From assembly GCF_003576245.1 (NCBI RefSeq), contig NZ_QWGA01000003.1:434001-498000 (forward strand): a stretch of DNA of 64,000 bases, read 5' to 3'. How positions within the stretch are numbered: the first letter of the stretch is position 1; every line of letters begins with the position of its first letter. Of the stretch, positions 45,193 through 55,200 are shown piece after piece. The position numbers and the translations under genes are program-made. Origin of the DNA: Henriciella algicola. Lineage in GTDB: Bacteria; Pseudomonadota; Alphaproteobacteria; Caulobacterales; Hyphomonadaceae. The notes under the pieces were generated by a model. That model worked only from the letters and a program-made list of their open reading frames with translations, searched no databases and was not told the origin of the DNA.

Positions 45193-45864
45193 CTACGGAG
45201 CCTTATCAATCTGAATAATTTCAGAAAATGAGGCGGCAATCATGTGTGCCCCTGCCGCTTCGAGACGTGCGGCGAGACCTCTATCGGCATGCGCGCCGCC
45301 AGTAAAGCCGGCGACCGTCATCCCCGCCGCGCGCCCCGCCCTCACACCGTTTTCGCTGTCTTCTATGACGAGGCACCGTGCGGGAGGCGTGCGCAACTTG
45401 TCTGCTGCGTAGAGAAAGAGATCGGGCGCAGGCTTTCCATTCGCGACGAGGTCTGCGGAATAGACGTGGGCCCCGAAGGCGGGCGCGAGGCCTGTCAGTT
45501 CAAGCTTGCGGTGGAGTTTGTCCCGCTCTGAGGAAGAGGCAACCGCCACGGGTCCATCGAAACCCGTCGCGAGGTCGAGCGCGCCGTCTATTGCCGAAAG
45601 TTCCGCCTCAAAGCGCGTCCAGATCGCAGCCTGAATGATCGCCGGGAAATTTTCAGGCAGGTCCATGCGCCGGTCGTGCGCGTCCTGGCGGAGGGCGGCG
45701 TGATAGTCGCGATTATGGAGGCCGACAAAGCGGGAGAGGTACTCTTCATCGTCATAGACAAGGCCCCAGGTGGACAGGTGCTCACGCTCTACCGCTATGG
45801 CGATGACCTCGGAATCGACAAGAACGCCGTCGCAATCGAAGATGATAGCTTCTGGTTTTTCCAC
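45193..45864 (-). CDS. HAD-superfamily hydrolase (beta-phosphoglucomutase/phosphatase type)
   Basis: 223 residues starting at a GTG that directly follows the mutL stop. HAD motif I IIFDCDGVLVDSEVIAI, motif II VAVASSSERDKL, motif III Lys in ANGKPAPDLFL and motif IV CLVIEDSENGVRAGRAAG. The inserted helical cap belongs to subclass IA. It probably removes phosphate from a small sugar phosphate; no specific substrate is evident. Likely co-transcribed with mutL. Confidence 0.9.
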   Translation of the reverse strand: MEKPEAIIFDCDGVLVDSEVIAIAVEREHLSTWGLVYDDEEYLSRFVGLHNRDYHAALRQDAHDRRMDLPENFPAIIQAAIWTRFEAELSAIDGALDLATGFDGPVAVASSSERDKLHRKLELTGLAPAFGAHVYSADLVANGKPAPDLFLYAADKLRTPPARCLVIEDSENGVRAGRAAGMTVAGFTGGAHADRGLAARLEAAGAHMIAASFSEIIQIDKAP

Positions 45865-47775
45865 TTAGCGGCGTCCGAATAGCTTTTCGATGTCGGCGAG
45901 TTTCAGCTCGACATAGGTCGGGCGGCCATGGTTGCACTGGCCTGAATAGGGCGTGGCTTCCATCTGGCGGAGAAGCGCATTCATCTCGTCGGCATTGAGA
46001 CGGCGGCCTGCGCGGACCGCCCCGCCCTTGCAGGCCATATTGCCCATGATGTCCTCGAACCGCTCTTTCAGGGCGAGGCCTTCCTCATACTCGGCAAAGT
46101 CATCGGCAAGGTCCTTGATGAGGCCTGCGGCGTCCATATTGCCGAAGAGGGCGGGCGTTGCGCGGACGCAGACGGCCCCTGCCCCGAAGGCTTCGATCTC
46201 TAGCCCCATCTCTGCGAGCTCATCAGCGCGGTCGATGACGCGGGCGGCTTCGTCTTCGGTGAGTTCGACCACTTCGGGGATGAGGAGCGCCTGGCGTTTG
46301 ACGCCGTCGGCAGCCATCTGCGCTTTCATCTGCTCATAGACGAGGCGTTCGTGGGCGGCATGCTGGTCAACGATGACGATGCCGTCGCGCGTCTGTGCGA
46401 CGACATAGGTTTCGTGCAGCTGGGCGCGGGCGACGCCGAGCGGGAAGTCGTGCTGTGTTGGTTCTGGCTGAGGCTCAAACCGGGCGGACGGGGCATCGTA
46501 GCGGCCGCCATCCTCAGCAAAGCCAGAGGCAGACGCCTGCGGCGCGGCCCAATCCGGCATTGGCTGGGACGGTGCCTGCGGACGTGGCGGCGTGCTGCCA
46601 TAGCTGTCGCGGAACAGGCTGGAGCGGTCCCAAACCGATGGCTGCGGCAGGGGCTGGTCCTTGGGGCGTTCCTCGCCCTGCATCTTGCCGAGGGCGTAGC
46701 CTGCCACTGTCGTGCTGGCGCGGTGGCCGGCAGCTGCCAGCGTATGGCGCAGCGTGCCAATGATGAGGCCGCGCACATTACCGGCATCGCGGAAGCGGAC
46801 TTCGGTCTTGGCCGGGTGCACGTTCACGTCGACAAGTTCCGGATCGCAATCGACGAAGAGCGCGGCCATGGGGTGGCGATCGCGGGCGAGGAAATCCTGA
46901 TAGGCCGCGCGGATCACGCCGGTCAGCATGCGGTCTTTTACCGGGCGGCCGTTCACGAAGAGGAACTGGTACTGGGCGTTGCCGCGATTGAGCGTCGGCA
47001 GGCCTGCGAAGCCAGAGAGCGTAACGCCGTCGCGCTCTGCCTCAATGGCGAGGGCGTTCTCACGAAACTCGCGCCCCATGATGGAGCCGAGACGTTCCAG
47101 ATCGCCCTCAGGAGTTGCCTGATGGGCGGCATAGCGGAAGACGTTGCGGGCATTGCTTTCGAGCGAGATGGAGACGTCCGCATTGGCCATGGCCAAGCGT
47201 TTGACCGCGTCGGTAACGGCCATTGTCTCGGCGCGTTCCGACTTCATGAATTTCAGGCGGGCCGGCGTCGCATGGAAGAGGTCACGCACTTCGATGCGCG
47301 TGCCGGTCTCTCCCCTGCCCGTCCAGGCGGCGGGCTTTGGCCCTTCAACGCGGCCTGCTTCAACGAAGACTTCAGACGCATCTTCGCCTTCGGCCTTGGA
47401 GGTCAACGTCATGCGCGAGACGCTGGCGATGGACGGCAGCGCCTCACCGCGAAAGCCCATCGTATGAATGTTGAGGAGATCGATCCGGCCATCTTCGCCG
47501 GGCGCAAGCTTTGAGGTCGCGTGACGCTCCAGCGCCATCAGGATCTCAGGCCCGCTCATCCCGCAGCCATCATCCTCGATGATGATGCGCTTGAGACCGC
47601 CGCCTTCGATGGTGACAGAAATGGCGCGCGCGCCTGCGTCCAGTGCGTTCTCGACCAGCTCCTTGACGGCCGCCGCCGGGCGTTCGACGACTTCACCTGC
47701 CGCGATACGGTTCACCGCATCAGGAGGCAGCTGGCGGATCGTTGGCCGGGCGGAGAGGCGTGCAGAATCAGGCAT
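45865..47775 (-). CDS. mutL: DNA mismatch repair protein MutL
   Basis: 636 residues. The N-terminal GHKL ATPase has [37 protein letters not shown] and [13 protein letters not shown] Pro/Gln-rich linker (about 350-440) leads to the C-terminal dimerisation domain. That domain carries [15 protein letters not shown], the DQHA-x2-E-x4-E metal site of nicking MutL proteins, together with [10 protein letters not shown] and [11 protein letters not shown]. It should therefore nick DNA itself, as expected for bacteria that lack MutH. Confidence 0.97.
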   Translation of the reverse strand: MPDSARLSARPTIRQLPPDAVNRIAAGEVVERPAAAVKELVENALDAGARAISVTIEGGGLKRIIIEDDGCGMSGPEILMALERHATSKLAPGEDGRIDLLNIHTMGFRGEALPSIASVSRMTLTSKAEGEDASEVFVEAGRVEGPKPAAWTGRGETGTRIEVRDLFHATPARLKFMKSERAETMAVTDAVKRLAMANADVSISLESNARNVFRYAAHQATPEGDLERLGSIMGREFRENALAIEAERDGVTLSGFAGLPTLNRGNAQYQFLFVNGRPVKDRMLTGVIRAAYQDFLARDRHPMAALFVDCDPELVDVNVHPAKTEVRFRDAGNVRGLIIGTLRHTLAAAGHRASTTVAGYALGKMQGEERPKDQPLPQPSVWDRSSLFRDSYGSTPPRPQAPSQPMPDWAAPQASASGFAEDGGRYDAPSARFEPQPEPTQHDFPLGVARAQLHETYVVAQTRDGIVIVDQHAAHERLVYEQMKAQMAADGVKRQALLIPEVVELTEDEAARVIDRADELAEMGLEIEAFGAGAVCVRATPALFGNMDAAGLIKDLADDFAEYEEGLALKERFEDIMGNMACKGGAVRAGRRLNADEMNALLRQMEATPYSGQCNHGRPTYVELKLADIEKLFGRR

Positions 47776-47875
47776 GAGCCGGTCAGTGTATCAGGCTTTG
47801 AGGGCGGGCTGCAGGGGGCGATGGCGGTGTGGTGGCAGGCATTTTCGGGACGGTGGCCGACGGATCTTAGCGAGA

Positions 47876-47998
47876 GAGCCCCCTTCGACCCGCATTCGCT
47901 GGCCACTTCCCCTGCGTGCGGGGGAAGAAGGACTTACTCTGATGGTGTGCCATCCTCCCCCGTTTACGGGGGAGGTGCCCGGCAGGGCGGAGGGGGCG
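47876..47998 (+). repeat. Structured intergenic repeat, copy C
   Basis: It begins GAGCCCCCTTCGACCCGCAT and ends GGGCGGAGGGGGCG. Compared with A and B, the first hairpin has CGCTGG for CGCGGG, and the second has CCCCTGC, where the changed base still pairs as G-T. It lies upstream of mutL and just downstream of the M16 operon terminator. Confidence 0.9.
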
Positions 47999-48009
47999 CG
48001 TGGATACAA

Positions 48010-48039
48010 AAAAGGGCGGCCCGTTGGGGCCGCCCTTTT
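48010..48039 (-). terminator. Terminator of the M16 operon
   Basis: AAAAGGGCGGCC (48010-48021) pairs with GGCCGCCCTTTT (48028-48039). On the minus strand the hairpin is followed by TTTTTTG. It sits 24 bp after the second M16 gene. Confidence 0.92.
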
Positions 48040-48062
48040 CGATTTCTGCGACGAGGTGAACC

Positions 48063-49556
48063 CTAGCGGTTCGGGTCGCGGACGGCGTCCGGGGCCTCGT
48101 CGATATTGCTCTCTTCCATGTCGCCAGCTTCGTCGACATCGATCTGGCCGAGCACAGGCATTGGCAGGTCGGCGGTCACTTCGATGCCTTCTGGCTCACC
48201 AACGACGATGAAGGTGAAGTTCGATGGCTGAAGGTATTCAGCTGCGATGCGGTTCACATCTTCGAGCGTCACCGCTTCGACCATTGCGTTGCGGCGGTCG
48301 AAATAATCGACGCCGAGGTCTTCGAGACGCGCGCTCATCAGGCCGGACGCGATCTTCGCATTGCTGTCGAAGGAAAGCGGGTAAGAGCCAGTGAGATAGG
48401 CTTTTGCGTCAGACAGTTCCTGTTCGGTGATGCCCTCGGCAACGATCGTTTCCATCTGGGCGGTGATGCCCGCGATGAAGTCGGCCGCGCTTTCGTTCTT
48501 GGTCTGGCCGCCGCCCGTCCAGAGGTTGAGATGATCGCTGGTCGAAATGCCGGTATAGATACCGTAGGTGAGGCCCTTCTCGACGCGCAGATCCTTCATC
48601 AGGCGGCTTTCAAAGCCGCCGCCGCCGAAGGTGTAGTTCAGCACATAGGCGGGGAAGAAGTCGTCATCGTCACGCGCCATGGTTGGCGCGGTGAAGGTCA
48701 CGAGGCTTTGCGGCTGTGGCAGGTCCACGACGACGGGGGCCGTCAGCGGATCATTGAGCGCCACGTCTTCGATACCTTCGACATTCGATGTTGCCGGAAG
48801 GCCTGCCAGCGCTTCATCGAGAAGCGGGGCCAGCTCTTCAGGTGTCATCGCGCCGACAGCGGTCACATAGAGGCGGTCACCTGCCATGATCGCGTCCTTG
48901 CGCTGTGCCACCATTTCAGTGGTGAGCGCATTGATGCTGTCAGCGGTCTTGATGCGCGAGAAAGGATGGTCCGGCATGAGAGCCTGCGCGCGCGCCTGAC
49001 CGGCAAGGAAGCCGGCATTGGTTTCGCGCGTGCGGATGCCGATCAGCTCTTCACGCTGGAAACGGGCGAACGGCTCCTGGTCGAAGCGCGGCTCGTTGAG
49101 TGCGAGGGCGATCATTTCCATCGCTTCGTTCGCATTGTCGGTCAGCATGTTGGCTGAGCAATAAGTCGTCTCGCTATCGGCGCCGCAGCTAAAGCCCATA
49201 TTGAGCTCTTCCATGCGGGTCGCGAAGGCGAGCGAGTCCATGTCACCGGCGCCCTCATTCATGAGGTAGGTGACCGCGTCGGTGAGGCCTTCCATGCCTT
49301 CCGGGTCTGTCGCAGAGCCGGTTTCCCACGCCATGCGAAGCGCCATGATCGGAATGGACTGCTCCTCGACCAGCCAGACGGAAATGCCGCCGGGCGTGGT
49401 GAATTGCTGGATCGTCGCGAAGTCGCCTTCGTGCACGGTCACGTCGATACCGGTCGAGCCCTCGGTGGTTGCCTGTTCCTGCGCAAGCGCAAGTGGCGCG
49501 GCAGCGAAAAGGGCGGCAGCCATTGCGCTGCCCGCAGCTAGTTTGAGCTTATTCAT
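48063..49556 (-). CDS. M16 family peptidase-like subunit, non-catalytic
   Basis: 497 residues from the ATG at 49556, overlapping the upstream M16 gene by 8 bp. Signal peptide cleaved after ALALAQ. Where active members have HxxEH, this one reads GLTDAVTYLMNEG, so zinc ligands are missing. The R/Y-type feature is present (FESRLMKDLRVEKGLTYGIY), as in partner subunits of M16B heterodimers. It should pair with the product of 49549-50940. Acidic C-terminal tail. Confidence 0.9.
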   Translation of the reverse strand: MNKLKLAAGSAMAAALFAAAPLALAQEQATTEGSTGIDVTVHEGDFATIQQFTTPGGISVWLVEEQSIPIMALRMAWETGSATDPEGMEGLTDAVTYLMNEGAGDMDSLAFATRMEELNMGFSCGADSETTYCSANMLTDNANEAMEMIALALNEPRFDQEPFARFQREELIGIRTRETNAGFLAGQARAQALMPDHPFSRIKTADSINALTTEMVAQRKDAIMAGDRLYVTAVGAMTPEELAPLLDEALAGLPATSNVEGIEDVALNDPLTAPVVVDLPQPQSLVTFTAPTMARDDDDFFPAYVLNYTFGGGGFESRLMKDLRVEKGLTYGIYTGISTSDHLNLWTGGGQTKNESAADFIAGITAQMETIVAEGITEQELSDAKAYLTGSYPLSFDSNAKIASGLMSARLEDLGVDYFDRRNAMVEAVTLEDVNRIAAEYLQPSNFTFIVVGEPEGIEVTADLPMPVLGQIDVDEAGDMEESNIDEAPDAVRDPNR

Positions 49557-50940
49557 CGGTCTGGCTCTCCTCAGCGGTCTGCTCTTCTTCTTCAGGAAGC
49601 AGGTGGGCCTCGATATAGTTCTTGTCTTCGCCGAGTACGCGGCGGAGCGCGGCAATGGCGTCGTCAGCGGTGACGCGGCGGATGTCGTCTGGATAGTTCA
49701 TGACATCCTCAACCGTGCCGCCAACAGCAAGCGTGCGACCGTAGAGGTTCGCCATGCCAGCCTGGCTGTCACGCTGATAGATGGCCGACGCGGCGAGTGA
49801 ATTGCGCGAGCGCTCAACCTCTTCATCGGTGAAGCCATTGGCCAGAACGTCGTTCACGACAGCCATATAGGCCTCTTCGAGTGCGTCCAGAGATACGCCA
49901 TCGCTTGGGGAGGCCGACAGGACTGCCGGGGCCGTGTCGTGCAGCGACAGCCATGCACCTGCGGAGGCATTGTTGGCGATCTTCTGGTCTTCGACGAGCG
50001 CCTGATAGAGGCGGCTGGTGCGGCCACCGCCCAGCACGTCGAGTGCCACGTTCAATGCGTAGGCAAAGTCGCGGTCCTGCGTGAAGGAGGTGGAGAGATA
50101 CCAGCGTTCCCATTCTGGCTGGCGGACTTTCGGATCGCTGTGAGTGATAAGCTGGGTCTCAGCCAGAGGCTGGACGTCCTGCCAGCCACGCTGCGGGATC
50201 TCATCGCTGGTCGACTCGATCTGACCATAGGTGCGCTCAGCTAGGGTGCGGACCTCTTCAGGGGTGACATCGCCCGCGACGATAAGGATCGCCTCTGATG
50301 GTGTGTACCACTTGTTGTAGAAGTCGAGACCGTCCTGCGGGGTCAGCGCGCCGACCTCTTCCATCTTGCCGATAACGGTGATGTTGTAAGGGTGGTCCTG
50401 ATAGAGCGCGGTCATCACCTGCTCCTGCAGTATGACGCCCGGATTGTTGTCGATGCGCTGGCGGCGCTCTTCCTTGACGACGTCGCGCTCAGAGATGAAC
50501 GGGCCTTCCGGATCATCATTGATGATGAGGTCGGTCATCCGCTCAGCCTCGAGCTCCATCATGCGCTCAAGCTGGCCTTTTGCCACGCGCTCATAATAGG
50601 CGGTGTAGTCCCAGGATGTGAAAGCGTTGAGCTGACCGCCATTGCGCTGGACGATGGTGGTGAACTCGTCAGGGCCGATATCGTCGGTTTCCTTGAACAT
50701 GACGTGTTCAAAGAGGTGCGCGATGCCGGACTTGCCCTCGTCTTCATCGACCGCGCCAACCTTGTACCACACCATATGTGTGACCACAGGTGCGCGGTTG
50801 TCGGGAAGGACGACGACGTCCATTCCATTTTCGAGTTCAAAAGTCGTTGGCGTCCATTCCGCCTCCGACGTGTCAGCAAAGGCGAGGCCGGCGCCAAGAC
50901 TTGCTGCTGCCAGACCCCCCGCAAGAAAAGCTTTCATCAT
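49549..50940 (-). CDS. M16 family zinc peptidase, catalytic subunit
   Basis: 463 residues with a signal peptide (cleavage after GLAFA). The inverted zinc motif is intact: GIAHLFEHVMFKET (HxxEH) and the downstream Glu in the MELEAERMTDL helix. It forms a pair with the following non-catalytic subunit, like the bacterial PqqL/mitochondrial processing peptidase type. Probably a periplasmic clamshell protease degrading peptides. The unit continues a block starting at ribF/ileS, but the 47-bp gap before it allows a separate promoter. Confidence 0.93.
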   Translation of the reverse strand: MMKAFLAGGLAAASLGAGLAFADTSEAEWTPTTFELENGMDVVVLPDNRAPVVTHMVWYKVGAVDEDEGKSGIAHLFEHVMFKETDDIGPDEFTTIVQRNGGQLNAFTSWDYTAYYERVAKGQLERMMELEAERMTDLIINDDPEGPFISERDVVKEERRQRIDNNPGVILQEQVMTALYQDHPYNITVIGKMEEVGALTPQDGLDFYNKWYTPSEAILIVAGDVTPEEVRTLAERTYGQIESTSDEIPQRGWQDVQPLAETQLITHSDPKVRQPEWERWYLSTSFTQDRDFAYALNVALDVLGGGRTSRLYQALVEDQKIANNASAGAWLSLHDTAPAVLSASPSDGVSLDALEEAYMAVVNDVLANGFTDEEVERSRNSLAASAIYQRDSQAGMANLYGRTLAVGGTVEDVMNYPDDIRRVTADDAIAALRRVLGEDKNYIEAHLLPEEEEQTAEESQTDE

Positions 50941-50987
50941 ATTCCTCCGTAAAGCTGTCTGGTTTTTTTGGCATGTAGGATTTTGGC

Positions 50988-51485
50988 TTACGTGCCTGGA
51001 AGTTTGATCCGCTCCCCGCTGCCGCGCTGGATGGAAACAGGCTGGTCGCCCGTGGCGCTGTCAGAAACCGTGCCGTCGCCGGTGTAAGAGATGATCTGGT
51101 CGGAATCCTCTGGCGTCTTGCGCACGAGGCCGCCTTCTTCATAGTCGACGATGGAGCGGATGCGTGGATTAACGGCGTTCGCACCTGCTGCGGTGACGAG
51201 CGCGCGCTCTGCTGCGCTGGCATCGGCGCCGAGCTGGGTACCGAAAGCGGCAACCGTCGTGTCGCGCGAAGCGTCTGCTTCAACCGGAACAGATGTACCA
51301 GCGCGCGGCGGACGAAGATTGTATTCCGGCGGGACCGAAAGCGGCGCTTTCGTCACAACACGGAACTCATCAGGGCCGGCGTTGCTGGAGCCGCCACCAC
51401 CTGGAAGGATGGAACAGCCACCGGCGGCGAGCAGCATGCTCATTGCGGCCGCGGTCAGGATCGATTGTTTAGGCGCCATCTTCAT
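50988..51485 (-). CDS. DUF3035 lipoprotein
   Basis: 165 residues from the ATG with GGAGAG upstream (51485); alternatives lie at 51500 and 51479. Lipobox AAGGC. The DUF3035 signature PDEFRVVTKAPLSVPPEYNL with RPP follows. This alphaproteobacterial family is almost always found after lspA, as here (15-bp gap), and its role is unknown. Close coupling to the lipoprotein signal peptidase may simply reflect operon structure. Confidence 0.9.
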   Translation of the reverse strand: MKMAPKQSILTAAAMSMLLAAGGCSILPGGGGSSNAGPDEFRVVTKAPLSVPPEYNLRPPRAGTSVPVEADASRDTTVAAFGTQLGADASAAERALVTAAGANAVNPRIRSIVDYEEGGLVRKTPEDSDQIISYTGDGTVSDSATGDQPVSIQRGSGERIKLPGT

Positions 51486-51500
51486 GTCTCTCCACTCCAT

Positions 51501-52058
51501 TCAAGCGGGATTGCGTTCATCCGGTTTAGAGCGCGACATTAAAAACTGATCGAGAAACAGCAAGAGCGCGCCGACAGTAATTGCCGCGTCAGCAATATTG
51601 AAAACCCACGGAAAGCCAACAGCGACGCCGCCGATATAGGTGCCGAACCATGGCCCCGAAAAATCGAGGAAGTCGACGACAGCGCCAAAGCGGACGCGGT
51701 CAATGAGATTCCCGACCGCCCCGCCGATGACGAGGGACAGCGAGAGCGCCGTGAACCAGCGTTCTGCCCGTGTGAGCCAGTAGGCAAAACCAACCGCGAT
51801 GCCAGTCGTCACCAGCACCAGGATCCAGCGCATGATGCCGGAAGACTGAAAGGTGCCGAAGCTGATGCCGCGGTTCCACAACATGGTGAGGTCAAAGACG
51901 GATGAGAGCTCGATCCGGCCACAGCGAATGGTCGGATCGAGACAGCCGAGCGCGTTGAAGGCCGGGGTTTCCAGAACCACCCATTTGGTGAGCTGGTCGG
52001 CAATGATCACCAGAGCGATCAGCGCCGCCCATCTCCAGACATGCCCGGCAGCGTTCAT
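51501..52058 (-). CDS. lspA: Lipoprotein signal peptidase (signal peptidase II)
   Basis: 185 residues with four membrane segments. The two catalytic aspartates are in GGAVGNLIDRVRFGAVVDF and FNIADAAITVG. It cuts prolipoproteins after lipid attachment at the inner membrane. This window alone encodes many lipobox proteins as potential clients. Its ATG overlaps the ileS stop by one base. Confidence 0.96.
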   Translation of the reverse strand: MNAAGHVWRWAALIALVIIADQLTKWVVLETPAFNALGCLDPTIRCGRIELSSVFDLTMLWNRGISFGTFQSSGIMRWILVLVTTGIAVGFAYWLTRAERWFTALSLSLVIGGAVGNLIDRVRFGAVVDFLDFSGPWFGTYIGGVAVGFPWVFNIADAAITVGALLLFLDQFLMSRSKPDERNPA

Positions 52059-54997
52059 CAGTTAGCTTCCCTGATTTCGCGGACAGCTTCTGCGTCGCGC
52101 GGTGTGATGTCCGGATAGGCCGGATCAGCGGTTTTCGGATCGAAATACTTCCAGCTGCGGGCGCATTTGACGCCGTCAGCCTTCTTCGGAAGCACAGCAA
52201 CGCCCGGCGTATCATCGAGGTGATAGGCAGCCAGTGTGCCCGCGCCCTCGATCAGCTTTGCGCCGGAGGTGATGAAGATGTCGGCCGGGCTTTCGCCATC
52301 AAAGGCTTCGATCAGCGAGGTATCCTGGATGTAGACTTCGGGGGCCGCTTCCAGTGAGGCGCCGATGCGCTTTTCGCGGCGCTCGACTTCCAGCGCGCCA
52401 GTGACGACGCGGCGGACCTTGAAGATCTGCTCCCAGCGCGCGGCATGGGCAGCGTCGAGCCAGCTGTCGGGGGTCTGCGGGAAGGTCAGAAGGTGCACGC
52501 TGTCAGCCTTGCCTGCGATATGGCTCATCAGGAAGGCTTCTTCGGTCGTGAACGGCATGATCGGGGCAAGCCACGCCAGAAGACGTTCCAGCACCAGCGC
52601 CATGACCGTGCGGGTCGAGCGGCGGCGGATATCGGACGGCGCATCGCAGTAGAGGCTGTCCTTGCGGATATCGAAATAGATCGCCGACAGGTCCACGCCG
52701 CAGAAGTTCAGCATGGCCGACATGACGCGCTTGAAGTCGAAGGCCGCATAGGACTTGCGAACCAGTGCGTCGCTTTCAGCAAGGCGGTGCAGCACCCACC
52801 GCTCAAGGCCGGGCATGTCCCTGGCGTCGACTGCTTCGGCCTCGTCATAGCCGTCGAGCGCACCGAGAAGGTAGCGCAGCGTATTGCGCAGTCGGCGATA
52901 GGATTCGGCGTTCGTCTTCAGGATATCGTCAGAGATACGCAGGTCTTCGGTGAAGTCCGAAGACGCAGTCCAGAGGCGTAGGATTTCGATGCCGAACTGG
53001 TCAGCGACCTGTTGCGGCTCAACCGTGTTGCCGAGGGATTTCGACATCTTCTTGCCCTCGGAATCGACGATGAAACCGTGGGTGACGACCTGTTTGTAGG
53101 GTGCCATACCGCGCGTTGCACAGTTCTCGAGAAGCGAGGACTGGAACCAGCCGCGGTGCTGGTCAGAGCCTTCGAGATAGACGTCGGCCTGGCCGGTCTT
53201 CTCATCGATGATGCCGCGATCGCGCAGGGTGAAGGCGTGGGTGGTGCCAGAGTCGAACCAGACGTCGAGCACGTCGGTGACTTTTTCCCAGCCTGCCGGA
53301 TCAGCAATGCCGTCGAGGAATTTGGCAGGCTCAGCCGAAAACCATGCCTCAACGCCTTCAGCCGCGATGGCATCGAGGATGCGCTTGTTGACCTCTAGCG
53401 CCTTGTCTTCTGGCAGTGCGTAGGTGTGCGGCTCACCGTCAGGGCTGACCAGAAGCGTGATCGGCACGCCCCAGTTACGCTGGCGCGAGATGAGCCAGTC
53501 AGGACGGTCGGCGACCATCGAGGTGATACGGTTGCGCAGCTGCGGCGGCACAAAGCCGGTGTCTTCCAGCGCCTTCAGCGCCAGATCGCGCAGCGGCGCG
53601 GTGCCATTCGCACCCGGCTTGTCCATGGCGATGAACCATTGCGGGGTTGCCCGGCGGATGACCGGTGCCTTGGAGCGCCAGGAGTGCGCATCGCGGATCA
53701 CGGTCACACCGCGCGAGAGGAGGTTACCCGCCTCAGTCAGCAGGCGCATGACTTCCTGATTGGCCTTGCCCTGCTCACCGCGCTTCTTGCCGGAAGTGCG
53801 GATGATATCGAGCCCCTGCAGCGCCTCTGGCAGCTCGGGATGCTCATAGACGCCGTCCTCATTGACGATGTCGCGGATATCGCTGGCTGTGTGGCCATTC
53901 GCGATCCAGACGAGGAAGTCGTCCTCACCATGGGCAGGCGCGGTGTGCACGAAGCCCGTACCGGCATCGTCAGTGACGTGGTCGCCGGCAAGCATCGGCA
54001 CGTCATGCTTGTAGAAGTCAGACAGCTCGTTCAGCGGGTGCGAGAGCGTCCAGCCCTTTGGGTCGATATCGCTGACGCGCTTGAAGCCGGAGACCTTCGC
54101 GCTGTCCATCACGGCTTCAGCGAGGGCGTCGGCCAGCACATACTTGTCGCCGGGCGCTGCGAATGGCGCAAAGCCGAGCTCTTCCTCGCTCATCACGGTT
54201 TCGACCTCATAGAGGCCGTAGGAGATGTTCGGATTGAAGCTGACCGCCTGGTTTGCAGGGATCGTCCACGGTGTTGTCGTCCAGATGACAACAGAGAAGT
54301 CTTCGCCCTGAACGGGGAACTTCACCCAGATCACCGGGACCTTGCGGTCGTGGTATTCGACTTCGGCTTCGGCGAGGGCCGTGCGCTCTACCGGAGACCA
54401 CATGATCGGCTTGGAGCCGCGCACGAGGCGGCCGGACATGGCGACCGAGAGGAACTCGCGAACCGTGGCGGCTTCGGACTCAAAGTTCATGGTGAGGTAT
54501 GGGTTGTCCCAGTCACCCTCTACCCCGCAGCGGCGGAAGCCCTGCTTCTGGACCTCGATCCATTTGGCCGCATAGGCGCGGCAGGCGGCGCGGAACTCGT
54601 CACCCGGCACGTCATCCTTGCCGCGTCCCTTGGAGCGGAACTCTTCTTCCACTTTCCACTCGATCGGCAGGCCGTGACAGTCCCAGCCCGGGATGTAGGA
54701 GGCGTCATAGCCCAGCATCTGGTGGCCGCGTACAACAAGGTCCTTGAGGATCTTGTTCATGGCGGTGCCGAGGTGGATCGGGCCGTTCGCATAGGGTGGG
54801 CCGTCATGCAGGATGAAGGGCTTTGCGCCGCGCGCCTTTGCCTCTTCGCGCATGCGATCATAGAGGCGCATCTCGTCCCAGCGCTCGATCCATTTCGGCT
54901 CTGCCTTGGGCAGGCCGCCGCGCATCGGGAATTCGGTTTTCGGCAGGAATAGCGTGTCGCGATAGTCGTTCGCGGCTGTCTTGGTGTCGTCGGTCAT
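52058..54997 (-). CDS. ileS: Isoleucyl-tRNA synthetase
   Basis: 979 residues. The class I signature is HLGT in NGPIHLGTAMNKI (about 68-80), and KMSKS is in GKKMSKSLGN. The CP1 editing domain lies between them (WTTTPWTIPANQA). The C-terminal zinc finger found in E. coli IleS appears degenerate: KCARSWKYFDP and a tail with no second Cys pair. ileS sits between ribF and lspA, the widespread bacterial order, with YbjN inserted. Confidence 0.98.
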   Translation of the reverse strand: MTDDTKTAANDYRDTLFLPKTEFPMRGGLPKAEPKWIERWDEMRLYDRMREEAKARGAKPFILHDGPPYANGPIHLGTAMNKILKDLVVRGHQMLGYDASYIPGWDCHGLPIEWKVEEEFRSKGRGKDDVPGDEFRAACRAYAAKWIEVQKQGFRRCGVEGDWDNPYLTMNFESEAATVREFLSVAMSGRLVRGSKPIMWSPVERTALAEAEVEYHDRKVPVIWVKFPVQGEDFSVVIWTTTPWTIPANQAVSFNPNISYGLYEVETVMSEEELGFAPFAAPGDKYVLADALAEAVMDSAKVSGFKRVSDIDPKGWTLSHPLNELSDFYKHDVPMLAGDHVTDDAGTGFVHTAPAHGEDDFLVWIANGHTASDIRDIVNEDGVYEHPELPEALQGLDIIRTSGKKRGEQGKANQEVMRLLTEAGNLLSRGVTVIRDAHSWRSKAPVIRRATPQWFIAMDKPGANGTAPLRDLALKALEDTGFVPPQLRNRITSMVADRPDWLISRQRNWGVPITLLVSPDGEPHTYALPEDKALEVNKRILDAIAAEGVEAWFSAEPAKFLDGIADPAGWEKVTDVLDVWFDSGTTHAFTLRDRGIIDEKTGQADVYLEGSDQHRGWFQSSLLENCATRGMAPYKQVVTHGFIVDSEGKKMSKSLGNTVEPQQVADQFGIEILRLWTASSDFTEDLRISDDILKTNAESYRRLRNTLRYLLGALDGYDEAEAVDARDMPGLERWVLHRLAESDALVRKSYAAFDFKRVMSAMLNFCGVDLSAIYFDIRKDSLYCDAPSDIRRRSTRTVMALVLERLLAWLAPIMPFTTEEAFLMSHIAGKADSVHLLTFPQTPDSWLDAAHAARWEQIFKVRRVVTGALEVERREKRIGASLEAAPEVYIQDTSLIEAFDGESPADIFITSGAKLIEGAGTLAAYHLDDTPGVAVLPKKADGVKCARSWKYFDPKTADPAYPDITPRDAEAVREIREAN

Positions 54998-55200
54998 AGC
55001 AGGTAAGTCAGTCTCGAATTAGCAGGTCGGTTGCAAGCGGAAATAGCAAGGCCCCGGCACCGCGCTTCACCTGCCCAAGGGCAGATCAGCACGCCGCCGG
55101 GCGGCTAATTCGAATTATGAAAGCGGGAACGCCATACATCATGGGCGAAGCCTCTAGCAGGCAGCCTGCAATGTGTCACCCGCCAAAGGCGGGCACAGCC

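Noticed and set aside
46351-47514. 387-codon open frame on the plus strand
   Set aside because: Antisense to mutL, no recognisable motifs or signal peptide.
53426-54952. 508-codon open frame on the plus strand
   Set aside because: Fully antisense to ileS; composition is that of a shadow frame.
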